Positions 16,634 through 24,520 of a stretch of DNA of 49,322 bases are shown piece by piece. Position 1 is the first letter of the stretch, and each line of letters starts with the position of its first letter. A program made the translations under genes and the position numbers. The notes under the pieces are model-generated. The model did not search any database and was not told where the DNA came from. It was given only the letters and a program-made list of their open reading frames with translations. Origin of the DNA: JBFMFB01 sp040752115 (GTDB lineage Bacteria; Pseudomonadota; Gammaproteobacteria; Burkholderiales; Sulfuricellaceae); contig JBFMFB010000017.1 in assembly GCA_040752115.1 (NCBI GenBank), positions 1 to 49,322 on the forward strand, in the 5' to 3' direction.

Positions 16634-18679
16634 TCAGGCGTTCGCCGCCTGCTTGCGCTTCTTCGCGATCAGCTCCTGGTCGCACTTCGGGCAGAACTTG
16701 TGTTCGCCTTCCAGATACCCGTGCGTCGGGCAGATGGAGAAGGTCGGCGTGACCGTGATGTACGGCAGGCCAAAGCGCTCCAGGGTGCGGCGCACCAGCG
16801 CCTTGCAGGCCTGCGCGCTGGTGATGCGCTCGGTCATGTAGAGGTGCAGCACGGTGCCGCCGGTGTATTTGCGCTGCAGCTCGTCCTGGCGCTCCAGCGC
16901 TTCGAAGGGATCGTCGGTGAAGCCCACCGGCAACTGCGAGGAGTTGGTGTAGTAGGGCGTTTCCGGCGTGCCGGCCTGGATGATGCCGGGGAAGCGCTTC
17001 TTGTCTTCCTTGGCGAAGCGGTAGGTGGTGCCCTCAGCGGGGGTCGCTTCCAGGTTGTACATGTGGCCGGTCTCTTCCTGGAACGCCAGCATCTTGGCGC
17101 GCACATGGTCGAGCAGGCGCACTGCGAACTGATGGCCCCATTCGGTGGTGATGTCGTGCTCGTCGCCGGTAAAGTTGCGGATCATCTCGTTGATGCCGTT
17201 TACGCCCAGCGTCGAGAAATGGTTGCGCAGCGTGCCGAGATAGCGCTTGGTGTAGGGGAACAGACCCGCGTCCATATGGCGCTGGATCACCTTGCGCTTG
17301 ATCTCCAGGCTGTTCTTGCCGATTTCCAGCAGCTCGTCCAGGCGCGCCAGCAGCCCTTCCTCGTTGCCCTTGTAGAGGTAGCCCAGGCGCGCGCAGTTGA
17401 CCGTGACCACGCCCACCGAGCCCGTCTGCTCGGCGGAACCGAACAGACCGTTGCCGCGCTTCAGGAGCTCGCGCAGGTCGAGCTGCAGGCGGCAGCACAT
17501 CGAGCGGATCATGTTGGGCTTGAGCTCGGAGTTGATGAAGTTCTGGAAGTACGGCAGGCCGTATTTCGCCGTCATGTTGAACAGCAGATCGGCGTTCTCG
17601 CTGTCCCACGGGAAATCCTGCGTCATGTTGTAGGTCGGGATGGGGAAGGTGAACACCCGCCCCTTGGCGTCGCCCGCGGTCATCACCTCGATGTAGGCGC
17701 GGTTGATCATGTCCATTTCGCGCTGCAGCTCGCCGTAGGTGAACGGCATTTCCACACCGCCGATGACCGGCACCTGCTCCTTCAGGTCTTCCGGACAGGT
17801 CCAGTCGAAGGTCAGGTTGGTGAACGGCGTCTGCGTGCCCCAGCGCGACGGCACGTTGAGGTTGTAGATCAGCTCCTGAATGTACTGCTTGACCTCGCGG
17901 TAAGAAAGATTGTCCTTGCGGATGAACGGCGCCATGTAGGTGTCGAACGAGGAGAATGCCTGCGCGCCGGCCCATTCGTTCTGCAGCGTGCCGAGGAAGT
18001 TGACGATCTGCCCGACCGCGCTCGACATGTGCTTCGGCGGGCCGGCCTCGACCTTGCCCGGCACGCCGTTCAGCCCCTCGTGCAGCAGAGTGCGCAGCGA
18101 CCAGCCGGCGCAGTAGCCGGCCAGCATGTCGAGATCATGCACATGGATGTCGCCCTCGCGGTGCGCGACGCCGACTTCCGGCGGGTAGACGTGGGAAAGC
18201 CAGTAGTTGGCCACTACCTTGCCGGAGACGTTGAGGATCAGGCCGCCCAGGGAATAGCCCTGGTTGGCGTTGGCGTTGACGCGCCAGTCCATCTGATCGA
18301 GGTATTCGTTGACAGAGCTCGCCACGTCCACCACCGTCTTGCGGTCTTGCCGCAGTTTGTGGTGCTGCTCGCGGTAGACGATGTAGGCGCGAGCGGTTTT
18401 CATGTGATTGGCGGAGATCAGCACCTGCTCCACCACGTCCTGGATTTTCTCGATGTGCGGCGGCTCGTTGCGGAATTTGTGGATCAGCACCTTGACCACC
18501 TGGGCAGCCAGCAGCACCGCCTCGCTGGCTTCGTATTCTCCGCTGGCGGCGCCCGCGCGCTCGATGGCGGAGCGAATCTTGTCGGCGTCGAACGGAGCGA
18601 CCGAACCATCGCGCTTGACCACTCCGCGCGGCATGGTGGCAAGACGATTTTCGCTGGCCGCAGTCTGGTTCACTGTCAT
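16634..18679 (-). CDS. nrdD: Anaerobic ribonucleoside-triphosphate reductase large subunit NrdD, lacking the glycyl-radical tail
   Basis: A 681-residue class III ribonucleotide reductase that makes deoxynucleotides without oxygen. An ATP-cone is at residues about 15-110 (VVKRDGSVAPFDADKIRSAI). The barrel contains NVPSRWGTQTPFTNLTFDW and the conserved CCRLQLDLRELL region. The C-terminus holds a zinc-ribbon pair, CPTHGYLEGEHKFCPKC, and stops twelve residues later (ELIAKKRKQAANA region). The usual R-V-x-G-Y glycyl-radical segment is absent and is encoded by the next gene. ATG 18679 follows a ggagataac-type site. It is probably repressed by NrdR (see boxes upstream). Confidence 0.94.
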   Translation of the reverse strand: MTVNQTAASENRLATMPRGVVKRDGSVAPFDADKIRSAIERAGAASGEYEASEAVLLAAQVVKVLIHKFRNEPPHIEKIQDVVEQVLISANHMKTARAYIVYREQHHKLRQDRKTVVDVASSVNEYLDQMDWRVNANANQGYSLGGLILNVSGKVVANYWLSHVYPPEVGVAHREGDIHVHDLDMLAGYCAGWSLRTLLHEGLNGVPGKVEAGPPKHMSSAVGQIVNFLGTLQNEWAGAQAFSSFDTYMAPFIRKDNLSYREVKQYIQELIYNLNVPSRWGTQTPFTNLTFDWTCPEDLKEQVPVIGGVEMPFTYGELQREMDMINRAYIEVMTAGDAKGRVFTFPIPTYNMTQDFPWDSENADLLFNMTAKYGLPYFQNFINSELKPNMIRSMCCRLQLDLRELLKRGNGLFGSAEQTGSVGVVTVNCARLGYLYKGNEEGLLARLDELLEIGKNSLEIKRKVIQRHMDAGLFPYTKRYLGTLRNHFSTLGVNGINEMIRNFTGDEHDITTEWGHQFAVRLLDHVRAKMLAFQEETGHMYNLEATPAEGTTYRFAKEDKKRFPGIIQAGTPETPYYTNSSQLPVGFTDDPFEALERQDELQRKYTGGTVLHLYMTERITSAQACKALVRRTLERFGLPYITVTPTFSICPTHGYLEGEHKFCPKCDQELIAKKRKQAANA

Positions 18680-18730
18680 TATCTGTTATCTCCTAAGGGC
18701 TTAGGTCTGGTTGTCGGTGTGGTGGGATAA

Positions 18731-18788
18731 AACACAAGATGTTGTAGCAGGTTTCGCAAAACTATACGCTCTATAGTGGTCGTGTCAA
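18731..18788 (-). promoter_or_regulatory. nrdD promoter with tandem NrdR-like boxes
   Basis: On the minus strand TTGACA (18788-18783) and TATAGT (18765-18760) are separated by exactly 17 bases. Two 16-base stretches resemble the NrdR consensus acaCwAtATaTwGtgt: 18731-18746 (ACACAAGATGTTGTAG) and 18763-18778. Their centres are 32 bases apart, three helical turns, as in tandem NrdR sites. They cover the -10 and the start region, which fits repression. The second box is degenerate. Confidence 0.5.
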
Positions 18789-18912
18789 GGGAACAAAAAT
18801 CAATTTTTCGCTTTCCTCCGGCCTGCCGGGTGGTTACAATACCGGCCGCTTTCTGAGTGCTGAGCAAAGAGTTTGACACGATATTTTTTACCTTGATCGC
18901 CCCCTTTCAATC

Positions 18913-20145
18913 ATGACATCCACTCGCATTACCTGGCACACCTTCACCGCCGCACCGCACCGCGTCATGTTCCTCGTCGGCGTGCTGCAGGGACTGGCGA
19001 CCATGATCTGGTGGCTGGCCGACCTGCTCGGGCGCTACACCCGGCTCTATCCGCCTTTCGACCTGGCCATCCCCTCTGCCTGGGCGCATGCCTACCTGAT
19101 GATTTACGGGTTTTTCCCCTTTTTCATCTTCGGCTTTCTGATGACCGTCTACACCAACTGGATGAACGGCAGGAAGATCCCCGCGAAGCATTATCTGCCG
19201 GCTTTCCTGCTGCTGGGGGGCGGTGCCCTGCTGTTCTACGCGGGGCTCTGGGCGGGGCATCCGCTGCTGATCGCGGCAGTCGCGCTCATGCTGGCAGGCT
19301 GGAGCGTGGCGCTGTATGCCCTGATTTACGTGCTGGTCACCGCCAAGCACCCGGACAAGCGCCACGCCATCATCACTACCGTGGCGCTGGTCATGGGCTG
19401 GCTCGGCATGGCGTCATACCTGGCGTGGCTGGCGAGCGACGGGGATTTCTGGCTGGCATTCTCGCGCCGCAGCGGCATCTGGTTTTTCCTGGTGCCGATC
19501 CTGTTCACCGTCTGCCACCGCATGCTCCCCTTCTTCTCCAGCCGGGTGCTGGAGAACTACCGCATCGTGCGCCCCAACTGGGCGCTGACGGTGATGCTGG
19601 CCTGCGTGGCAGGTCACGGCGCGCTGGAAATCGCCGGCGCGAACCGCTTCCTGTGGCTGTTCGACCTCCCCTTCCTGACGCTGGCCGGCTACCTTTCATA
19701 CAGCTGGAAGCTGCTGCGCAGCCTCGAGGTGCGCCTGCTGGCGGTGCTGCACATCGCCTTTCTGTGGCTGTCCGTGGCGCTGCTGCTGTATGCGGTGCAA
19801 AGCCTGATGCTGTTCTTCGGCGACGCCGATTCGCCCGTGCTTGGCCTGGCGCCGCTGCACGCGCTCACCGTCGGCTTTTTCGCGTCGATGGTGCTGGGAA
19901 TGGTCTCGCGCGTCACGCTCGGACACTCGGGCCGGGAGCTCGTGGCGGACACGGCCACCTGGGCGCTGTTTCTCGGCTTCCAGGCCGCGGCCGTCGCCCG
20001 CGTCGCCTCGGATCTTAGGCCGGCCGGCCCGATCACCCACCTCTATCTTCTCGCCGCGGTGATCTGGCTTGCCTGTTTCATCCCCTGGGCGGCCAAATAC
20101 GCGCCGGCCTATTGGCGGCCGCGGGCGGACGGGATGCCGGGCTAA
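18913..20145 (+). CDS. nnrS: NnrS family haem- and copper-containing membrane protein
   Basis: A 410-residue protein with about twelve membrane helices. NnrS proteins bind haem and copper and protect against NO by keeping iron from forming dinitrosyl complexes. Family motifs: HAYLMIYGFFPFFIFGFLMT (about residues 59-78), VPILFTVCHRMLPFFSS (about 194-210) and LHALTVGFFASMVLGMVSRV (about 316-335), each with the conserved His or hydrophobic pattern. The start ATG 18913 has a poor ribosome site. It is upstream of the hemerythrin operon and divergent from nrdD. A TTGAC half-site lies at 18873 without a matching second half. Confidence 0.9.
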   Translation: MTSTRITWHTFTAAPHRVMFLVGVLQGLATMIWWLADLLGRYTRLYPPFDLAIPSAWAHAYLMIYGFFPFFIFGFLMTVYTNWMNGRKIPAKHYLPAFLLLGGGALLFYAGLWAGHPLLIAAVALMLAGWSVALYALIYVLVTAKHPDKRHAIITTVALVMGWLGMASYLAWLASDGDFWLAFSRRSGIWFFLVPILFTVCHRMLPFFSSRVLENYRIVRPNWALTVMLACVAGHGALEIAGANRFLWLFDLPFLTLAGYLSYSWKLLRSLEVRLLAVLHIAFLWLSVALLLYAVQSLMLFFGDADSPVLGLAPLHALTVGFFASMVLGMVSRVTLGHSGRELVADTATWALFLGFQAAAVARVASDLRPAGPITHLYLLAAVIWLACFIPWAAKYAPAYWRPRADGMPG

Positions 20146-20182
20146 CCCGAAGGAATCCCGTCTCCGTTGATGCGCGGTGTCC

Positions 20183-20196
20183 TTGATTTGGGTCAA
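20183..20196 (+). promoter_or_regulatory. FNR/DNR-type box upstream of the hemerythrin gene
   Basis: TTGAT-TTGG-GTCAA, nine of ten half-site bases matching TTGAT-N4-ATCAA. It lies 97 bases before the hemerythrin start. Activation from -41.5 would place transcription start near 20231. A -10 there is weak (no clear TATAAT-like hexamer), so this site rests on the box alone. Confidence 0.65.
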
Positions 20197-20292
20197 TGCG
20201 CTTGCGGCATGTTGCCCCGAAAATGGCGCCACTCTCGTCCCCCCGTCAGGGGCATCAAACCGTAAAACGCCGTTTAGGAACTTTTCTTGTAA

Positions 20293-20733
20293 ATGAGCAC
20301 GATCAGCCAATTCCTCGCACCCGATCATCATCGCTGCGACAGCCTGTTCGCTTTGACGGAAGAATCCGCCGCAAGCGGGGAGTGGGAAAAAACCGCGGAC
20401 AATTTCGCAAGCTTCCGCAAAGCCCTTGCCCATCATTTCGCGATGGAAGAGCAGGTGATGTTCCCGGCATTTGAAGAACACACCGGCATGACCGCTGGCC
20501 CGACCCAGGTGATGCGGATGGAGCACCAGCAAATGCGGGAACTGCTCGGCCAGATGGCGGAAGCCGCGCAAAAGCGGGACAAGGAAGAGTTTTTGGGACT
20601 TTCCGACACGCTGCTGCTGATCATGCAGCAGCACAACGTCAAGGAAGAACAGATGCTCTACCGCATGGCTGACCAAGCGCTGGCCGGCGCGACCGACGAT
20701 CTCGTCCGGCGCATGCGCGAAATCGCCGAATAG
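20293..20733 (+). CDS. Hemerythrin HHE-domain protein
   Basis: A 146-residue four-helix protein with a predicted non-haem di-iron site. Candidate ligands, helix by helix: H12/H13 (APDHHRCD), H47/H48 and E52/E53 (AHHFAMEEQVMFPAF), H78 (MRMEHQQM), H114 and E118/E119 (QQHNVKEEQMLY). Such proteins bind oxygen or NO, or act in repair of nitrosylated iron centres; the context favours NO. It is preceded by an FNR/DNR box and followed after 14 bases, through an aggaggaaag site, by the DUF2249-membrane gene, so the two form an operon. Confidence 0.9.
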   Translation: MSTISQFLAPDHHRCDSLFALTEESAASGEWEKTADNFASFRKALAHHFAMEEQVMFPAFEEHTGMTAGPTQVMRMEHQQMRELLGQMAEAAQKRDKEEFLGLSDTLLLIMQQHNVKEEQMLYRMADQALAGATDDLVRRMREIAE

Positions 20734-20747
20734 GAGGAAAGCCGGCC

Positions 20748-22280
20748 ATGGAAGAACGCGTCCTCGATGCTCGCGGCCTGATGCCGCCGGAACCGCTTAA
20801 TCTCACGCTGGAAGCCATCGACACCCTGCAACCCGGAGAGCGCCTGCGCCTCCTGATTCACCGCACCCCCCACATGCTATACCCGATTCTGCAGGAATGG
20901 GGATTTGCCTATCTGACCCGCACTGCCGACGACGGCACCTACGAAGTCCTGATCTGGCGCCGCCAGGACGGCGCCGAGCCCGCCCCCCCCGGAACAGGAA
21001 TGAACCAGCCCGGCCTCTCCCTGGATCAGGCGCCGCCGATCCTGGTGCCGTTGCGCTTCTTTTTCACCGCCCCGCTATTCGCCTCGCTGGTTTCCGTTCT
21101 GGCGCTGTGGCAAGGCCCGGAGCTGCTGGCCAGCCGCTGGAATCCGCCGCTGCTTGCGGCAACCCATTTGCTCACGCTAGGGTTTCTCGGCATGGTCATG
21201 ATCGGCGCTCTGCTGCAAATGCTGCCGGTGGTGGCGGGCGCGCCGGTAAAGCGTCCCCGCCTGGTAGCATGGGTCGTGCACGTGCTGGCCTGCGCCGGAG
21301 TCCTGTTGCTGGGCTGCGGCTTTGCGTTCGACCATTCGCTCCCGCTGAAACCGGCGATGCTGCTGCTGGGAACGGGATTGCTGCTGTTCAGCACGGTCAT
21401 TGTCCTGAGCCTGCGGCGCGCGCTGGCCGGCAACCCCACCGCGAGCGCCATGCGCCTGGCGGCCGTCGCGCTGGCGGCGACCGTCATGCTCGGCCTCGTC
21501 CTCGCCAGCAACCACGCCTGGGGATGGTGGCTGCCCGGCGCGCGCGACTCGGTCACCAACCTGCACCTGACTTGGGGACTGCTGGGGTGGGTGGGGTTGC
21601 TGGTCACCGGCGTCGCGTACCAGACGGTGCCGATGTTTCAGCTCACCCCGGACTATCCGCCGATGCTGACGCGCTGGCTGCCGAAAAGCCTGTTTGTGGT
21701 ACTCGCCGCCTTACCCCTCGCGCTCCTTTTCCCGGTCTTGCAGCCCGTATTCGGGCTATTGCTGGCTGCCGGCTACTCGACATTCGCCGCCATGACCCTT
21801 CGTCTACAGATGAAGCGGCGACGCAAGCTGGCCGATATTCCGCTTGCCTTCTGGCGGGTCGCCATGAGCAGCATCCTGCTGAGCGCGGCGCTGTGGCTGG
21901 CCGGCCAGATATTTCCGGAATTCGGCTCCGGCAACACCTATGGATTGCTGTTGGGATTTACGATGATCGTCGGCTTCGCGATGACTCTGGTGAATGGGAT
22001 GCTCTACCGAATCGTGCCGTTCCTGATATGGTTCCATCTGCAAAGCCAGCGCAAGGCCGGAGCGCGCAATGTCCCCAACGTCAAGGCAATTCTCCCGGAA
22101 CGGCGCTGCCGCGGCCAGATGTGGCTGCATTTCGCGACGCTGGCGCTGCTCGCGGCTGCCGTCATGCGACCTCAGCCGTTTGTCTATCCGGCTGCGGCCG
22201 CATTTGGCGTGTCCAACTTGTGGCTGTTGCTCAATCTTTACTCGGCGTACCGAGTGTACCGGCGCCTCAGCGTCGCGTGA
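20748..22280 (+). CDS. DUF2249 domain fused to a polytopic membrane protein
   Basis: A 510-residue protein in one uninterrupted frame. Residues 1-72 are a DUF2249 domain, a TusA/SirA-like fold (LDARGLMPPEPLNLTLEAID, then HRTPHMLYPIL and GTYEVLIW). A linker follows (about 73-97), then some eleven or twelve membrane helices. Conserved-looking histidines sit at helix starts: H140 in ATHLLTLGFLGMVMIGALLQ and H273 in TNLHLTWGLLGW, resembling the haem-binding helices of NnrS and oxidase-like proteins. The function is unproven. It is co-transcribed with the hemerythrin under an FNR/DNR box, so a role with NO or haem is likely. It overlaps the convergent DUF2249 gene by 14 bases. Confidence 0.82.
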   Translation: MEERVLDARGLMPPEPLNLTLEAIDTLQPGERLRLLIHRTPHMLYPILQEWGFAYLTRTADDGTYEVLIWRRQDGAEPAPPGTGMNQPGLSLDQAPPILVPLRFFFTAPLFASLVSVLALWQGPELLASRWNPPLLAATHLLTLGFLGMVMIGALLQMLPVVAGAPVKRPRLVAWVVHVLACAGVLLLGCGFAFDHSLPLKPAMLLLGTGLLLFSTVIVLSLRRALAGNPTASAMRLAAVALAATVMLGLVLASNHAWGWWLPGARDSVTNLHLTWGLLGWVGLLVTGVAYQTVPMFQLTPDYPPMLTRWLPKSLFVVLAALPLALLFPVLQPVFGLLLAAGYSTFAAMTLRLQMKRRRKLADIPLAFWRVAMSSILLSAALWLAGQIFPEFGSGNTYGLLLGFTMIVGFAMTLVNGMLYRIVPFLIWFHLQSQRKAGARNVPNVKAILPERRCRGQMWLHFATLALLAAAVMRPQPFVYPAAAAFGVSNLWLLLNLYSAYRVYRRLSVA

Positions 22281-22527
22281 AATCGATCACGACGCCTTCC
22301 GGCTCGCGCGCCACATAATTGATCTCGACACCTTCGCCGTAGCGCTGGCGCATTTGCGCCAGCAGGGGCAGCGGGTCGTGATCGTTGACGAAGCGCATGG
22401 TTTCACCCGGCGTCAGCGAATCCAGGGCGCCGAAGATCGCTGCATGGCGAAAGCGCTTGGCGACGCCACGGGCGTCGAAAGGGTAGCGTTGATCGGGCTG
22501 AAGAATGTTCGGAGAGGAGCATGACAT
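22267..22527 (-). CDS. DUF2249 domain protein, 86 aa
   Basis: A small TusA-like protein: FDARGVAKRFRHAAIFGALD, then the family motif NDHDPLPLLAQM, ending EGVVIDFTRR. ATG 22527 follows aaggaaaac. It is the stand-alone counterpart of the N-terminal domain of the convergent 20748-22280 gene. DUF2249 proteins are frequent in denitrification and NO clusters, often beside hemerythrins; their partner is unknown. The promoter carries an FNR/DNR box at 22610-22623. Confidence 0.85.
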   Translation of the reverse strand: MSCSSPNILQPDQRYPFDARGVAKRFRHAAIFGALDSLTPGETMRFVNDHDPLPLLAQMRQRYGEGVEINYVAREPEGVVIDFTRR

Positions 22528-22581
22528 AGACAGTTTTCCTTGGGTGAATAAAGAGCTCTGCGAAACCCGCAGAGGCGGCAC

Positions 22582-22623
22582 ACTATAAGCGAGCGACCCG
22601 AATCCATACTTGATTCAGGTCAA
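22582..22623 (-). promoter_or_regulatory. FNR/DNR-activated promoter of the DUF2249 gene
   Basis: The box at 22610-22623 reads TTGAT-TCAG-GTCAA on the plus strand. On the minus strand TATAGT (22587-22582) lies at the spacing expected for a class II activator centred at -41.5, with transcription start near 22575. The box contains the TGA stop codon (22622-22620) of the upstream membrane-protein gene. Confidence 0.72.
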
Positions 22624-23759
22624 GTTTTATCCCGGAGCCGCAGCAGCTCCCATCCCGCCTGCGCCAGGAACGGCGCCAGACCGGCCAGCGCCAGAAACAT
22701 CCCCCAACGCACCCCTGCGACCGCCATCAGCCCGGCCGCGAAAAACAGCAATGACCGCCCGCCTGCGCCCGCAGTCAGTCGCTTCCTTGCCTGCGCCTGC
22801 CATGGCGCCTGCGCCCCGGGCCGCAGCCAGAGGGGGAGCAGCTGCCCGGCCGCGCCGCTCACCAGCGGGAAGAGAAAGGCGAAGACATATAAATGGGCGC
22901 CGCCAACCGGACCGGCCCAACCCGAAGCATGCAGCCCGCCAGCCGCCAGCGCCGCGCCGAAGCCCGCCAGCGCCCCGGCCAGGAGCGGGGAAGCGCCGTG
23001 CGGCGCGAGGATCTCCTGCCGGTAAGCAGCAAACCATGCCCCCATCAGCCGCGACACCGGCACCAGCCACAACAGCAGACCAAGCCAGGCGAGCAGCGGC
23101 AGCCAGGCAGAGCCCGCAGCCACCGCCAGCGTGGCCGCCAGCGAGATCGGAAGATCGCGGCGCAGCCTTCCCGCAGCACCCGCATCCGGGCGCCCCGCCG
23201 TAGTGGGCAGCAGCACCTGCAGCGTACCGAATGCGGTCAGACCGATGAATCCGAGGGTGTTGAGGTGCAAATGGAAGCGTCTCAGCGGAAGAGAGTGGGC
23301 CGGCCACGCTGCCATTGCCGGAACCGCCACCAGTCCCAGCACCAGGCAGGCCAAGGCGGCCAGATACCAGTAAAGGCCGGGATGCGGGCTGCCCAGCGCC
23401 GCCCGGCCGCGCGACGCCACCCATAGCGCCAGGCTGCCGCACGCGCCGATCCCCAGCAGCGCAGCCGCAACTGGATAAGCAGGGCGGCCGGCATTTCCGG
23501 CGAAGTGCGCGAAAATCAACAGGCCTGCGACGGCGGCCAGCGCCGGCACCAGCTTGAATCCCGCGTGCGGCGGCCGGCTTCGGGTCAGCACCGGGACGAA
23601 ATGACTGATGGCGCCCAGAATCAGCGGCATCGCGCCTGCCGCCAGCGCCAGGTGGACATGGGCCGCGGGGTGAAGGGAAAAAGCCAGCGGCAGCATCCAG
23701 GCGCCGGCGAACGAAATGAAAACCAGCGCCACCAGCGCGGCAAGAAAAGGACCGTTCAT
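22620..23759 (-). CDS. Polytopic membrane protein with HxH helices, NO-cluster associated
   Basis: A 379-residue protein with about eleven or twelve membrane helices. Two helices start with paired histidines: H34 and H36 in HVHLALAAGAMPLILGAISH, and H163 and H165 in FHLHLNTLGFIGLTAFGTLQ, followed by VLLPTTAGR. The pattern resembles NnrS and the 20748-22280 protein and may hold haem or copper; this is inference. There is no other recognised domain. It lies divergent from norC, sharing a 292-base region with an FNR/DNR box at 23893-23906 that could serve both directions. Its stop lies inside another such box. Confidence 0.78.
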   Translation of the reverse strand: MNGPFLAALVALVFISFAGAWMLPLAFSLHPAAHVHLALAAGAMPLILGAISHFVPVLTRSRPPHAGFKLVPALAAVAGLLIFAHFAGNAGRPAYPVAAALLGIGACGSLALWVASRGRAALGSPHPGLYWYLAALACLVLGLVAVPAMAAWPAHSLPLRRFHLHLNTLGFIGLTAFGTLQVLLPTTAGRPDAGAAGRLRRDLPISLAATLAVAAGSAWLPLLAWLGLLLWLVPVSRLMGAWFAAYRQEILAPHGASPLLAGALAGFGAALAAGGLHASGWAGPVGGAHLYVFAFLFPLVSGAAGQLLPLWLRPGAQAPWQAQARKRLTAGAGGRSLLFFAAGLMAVAGVRWGMFLALAGLAPFLAQAGWELLRLRDKT

Positions 23760-23892
23760 GGGTTGCTCGGAACATTTGTTCGAAGTTGCATGTCGGATGT
23801 TTTGCCGTCACCGTATGCGCGCTCCGGCGAAACGCACCCGCCAGTGCGAGAAATCAGCATTATTTCCTTGATCTGAAAGTGGTTATGGCATC

Positions 23893-23934
23893 TTGATCTA
23901 GGTCAAGGATAAAACCCGCCCGCTCCCTTAGAGT
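23893..23934 (+). promoter_or_regulatory. FNR/DNR-activated promoter of norCB
   Basis: The box TTGAT-CTAG-GTCAA is at 23893-23906. A -10-like TAGAGT at 23929-23934 sits at the class II distance, giving a start near 23941 and a leader of about 110 bases before norC. The rest of 23760-24051 shows no gene. Confidence 0.75.
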
Positions 23935-24051
23935 AGCGCAATCTCGAGGCCGTGGGCCACGGGCTATCCATCAGGCATGGTTCCACGGATGGGAATGATA
24001 GCAGCAATAACAAACCACCATCTTCACAACAGCTAGTCAGGAGGTACATTG

Positions 24052-24477
24052 ATGAGTGCGACATTTACCAAATCGATGGCGCGCAACATATTTTACGGGG
24101 GGGCGGTGTTCTTCTTCCTGTTGCTTGTCGCGCTGACGTTCAACACCATGGGGACGCTGCCCAAGCGCGACCATCGCGAGAACCTCACGCCGGAAGTGGT
24201 CCGGGGCAAGCACATCTGGGAAACACGCGAGTGCATCGGCTGCCATTCGCTGCTGGGCGAAGGCGCCTATTTCGCGCCGGAACTGGGCAACGTCTACAAG
24301 CGCCGCGGCGGCGAATTCATCAAGGCGTGGATCAAGAGCCAGCCCTCCGGGGCGCCGGGGCGCCGTCAAATGCCGCAGTTCAACCTGACCGACCAGGAGC
24401 TGGACGATCTGGTGGCATTCTTCAAATGGACGGGCGAAATCAACACCGCCAACTGGCCGCCCAACATTGAAGGCTAA
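24052..24477 (+). CDS. norC: Nitric oxide reductase cytochrome c subunit NorC
   Basis: A 141-residue membrane-anchored cytochrome c that passes electrons to NorB. One N-terminal helix (residues about 12-32, IFYGGAVFFFLLLVALTF), then a periplasmic domain with haem site CIGCH (C61, C64, H65) and the likely axial M107 in RRQMPQF. ATG 24052 follows aggaggtac; the TTG three bases before is less likely. Length is close to the family's 145-150. norB follows after 43 bases. Confidence 0.96.
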   Translation: MSATFTKSMARNIFYGGAVFFFLLLVALTFNTMGTLPKRDHRENLTPEVVRGKHIWETRECIGCHSLLGEGAYFAPELGNVYKRRGGEFIKAWIKSQPSGAPGRRQMPQFNLTDQELDDLVAFFKWTGEINTANWPPNIEG

Positions 24478-24520
24478 GCAGACGGAATCCTACAGCCAAA
24501 GTTTAAGGAGGAAATAAGAC

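Noticed and set aside
16628..18730. A 700-codon open frame on the plus strand opposite nrdD
   Set aside because: It mirrors the strongly conserved NrdD reading frame, has no ribosome site, and shows a histidine- and valine-rich composition typical of antisense frames in GC-rich genes.
18873..18905. TTGAC-N4-TATTT and TTGAT-N4-CCCTT upstream of nnrS as FNR boxes
   Set aside because: Only one half-site matches in each, so they are not called as boxes.
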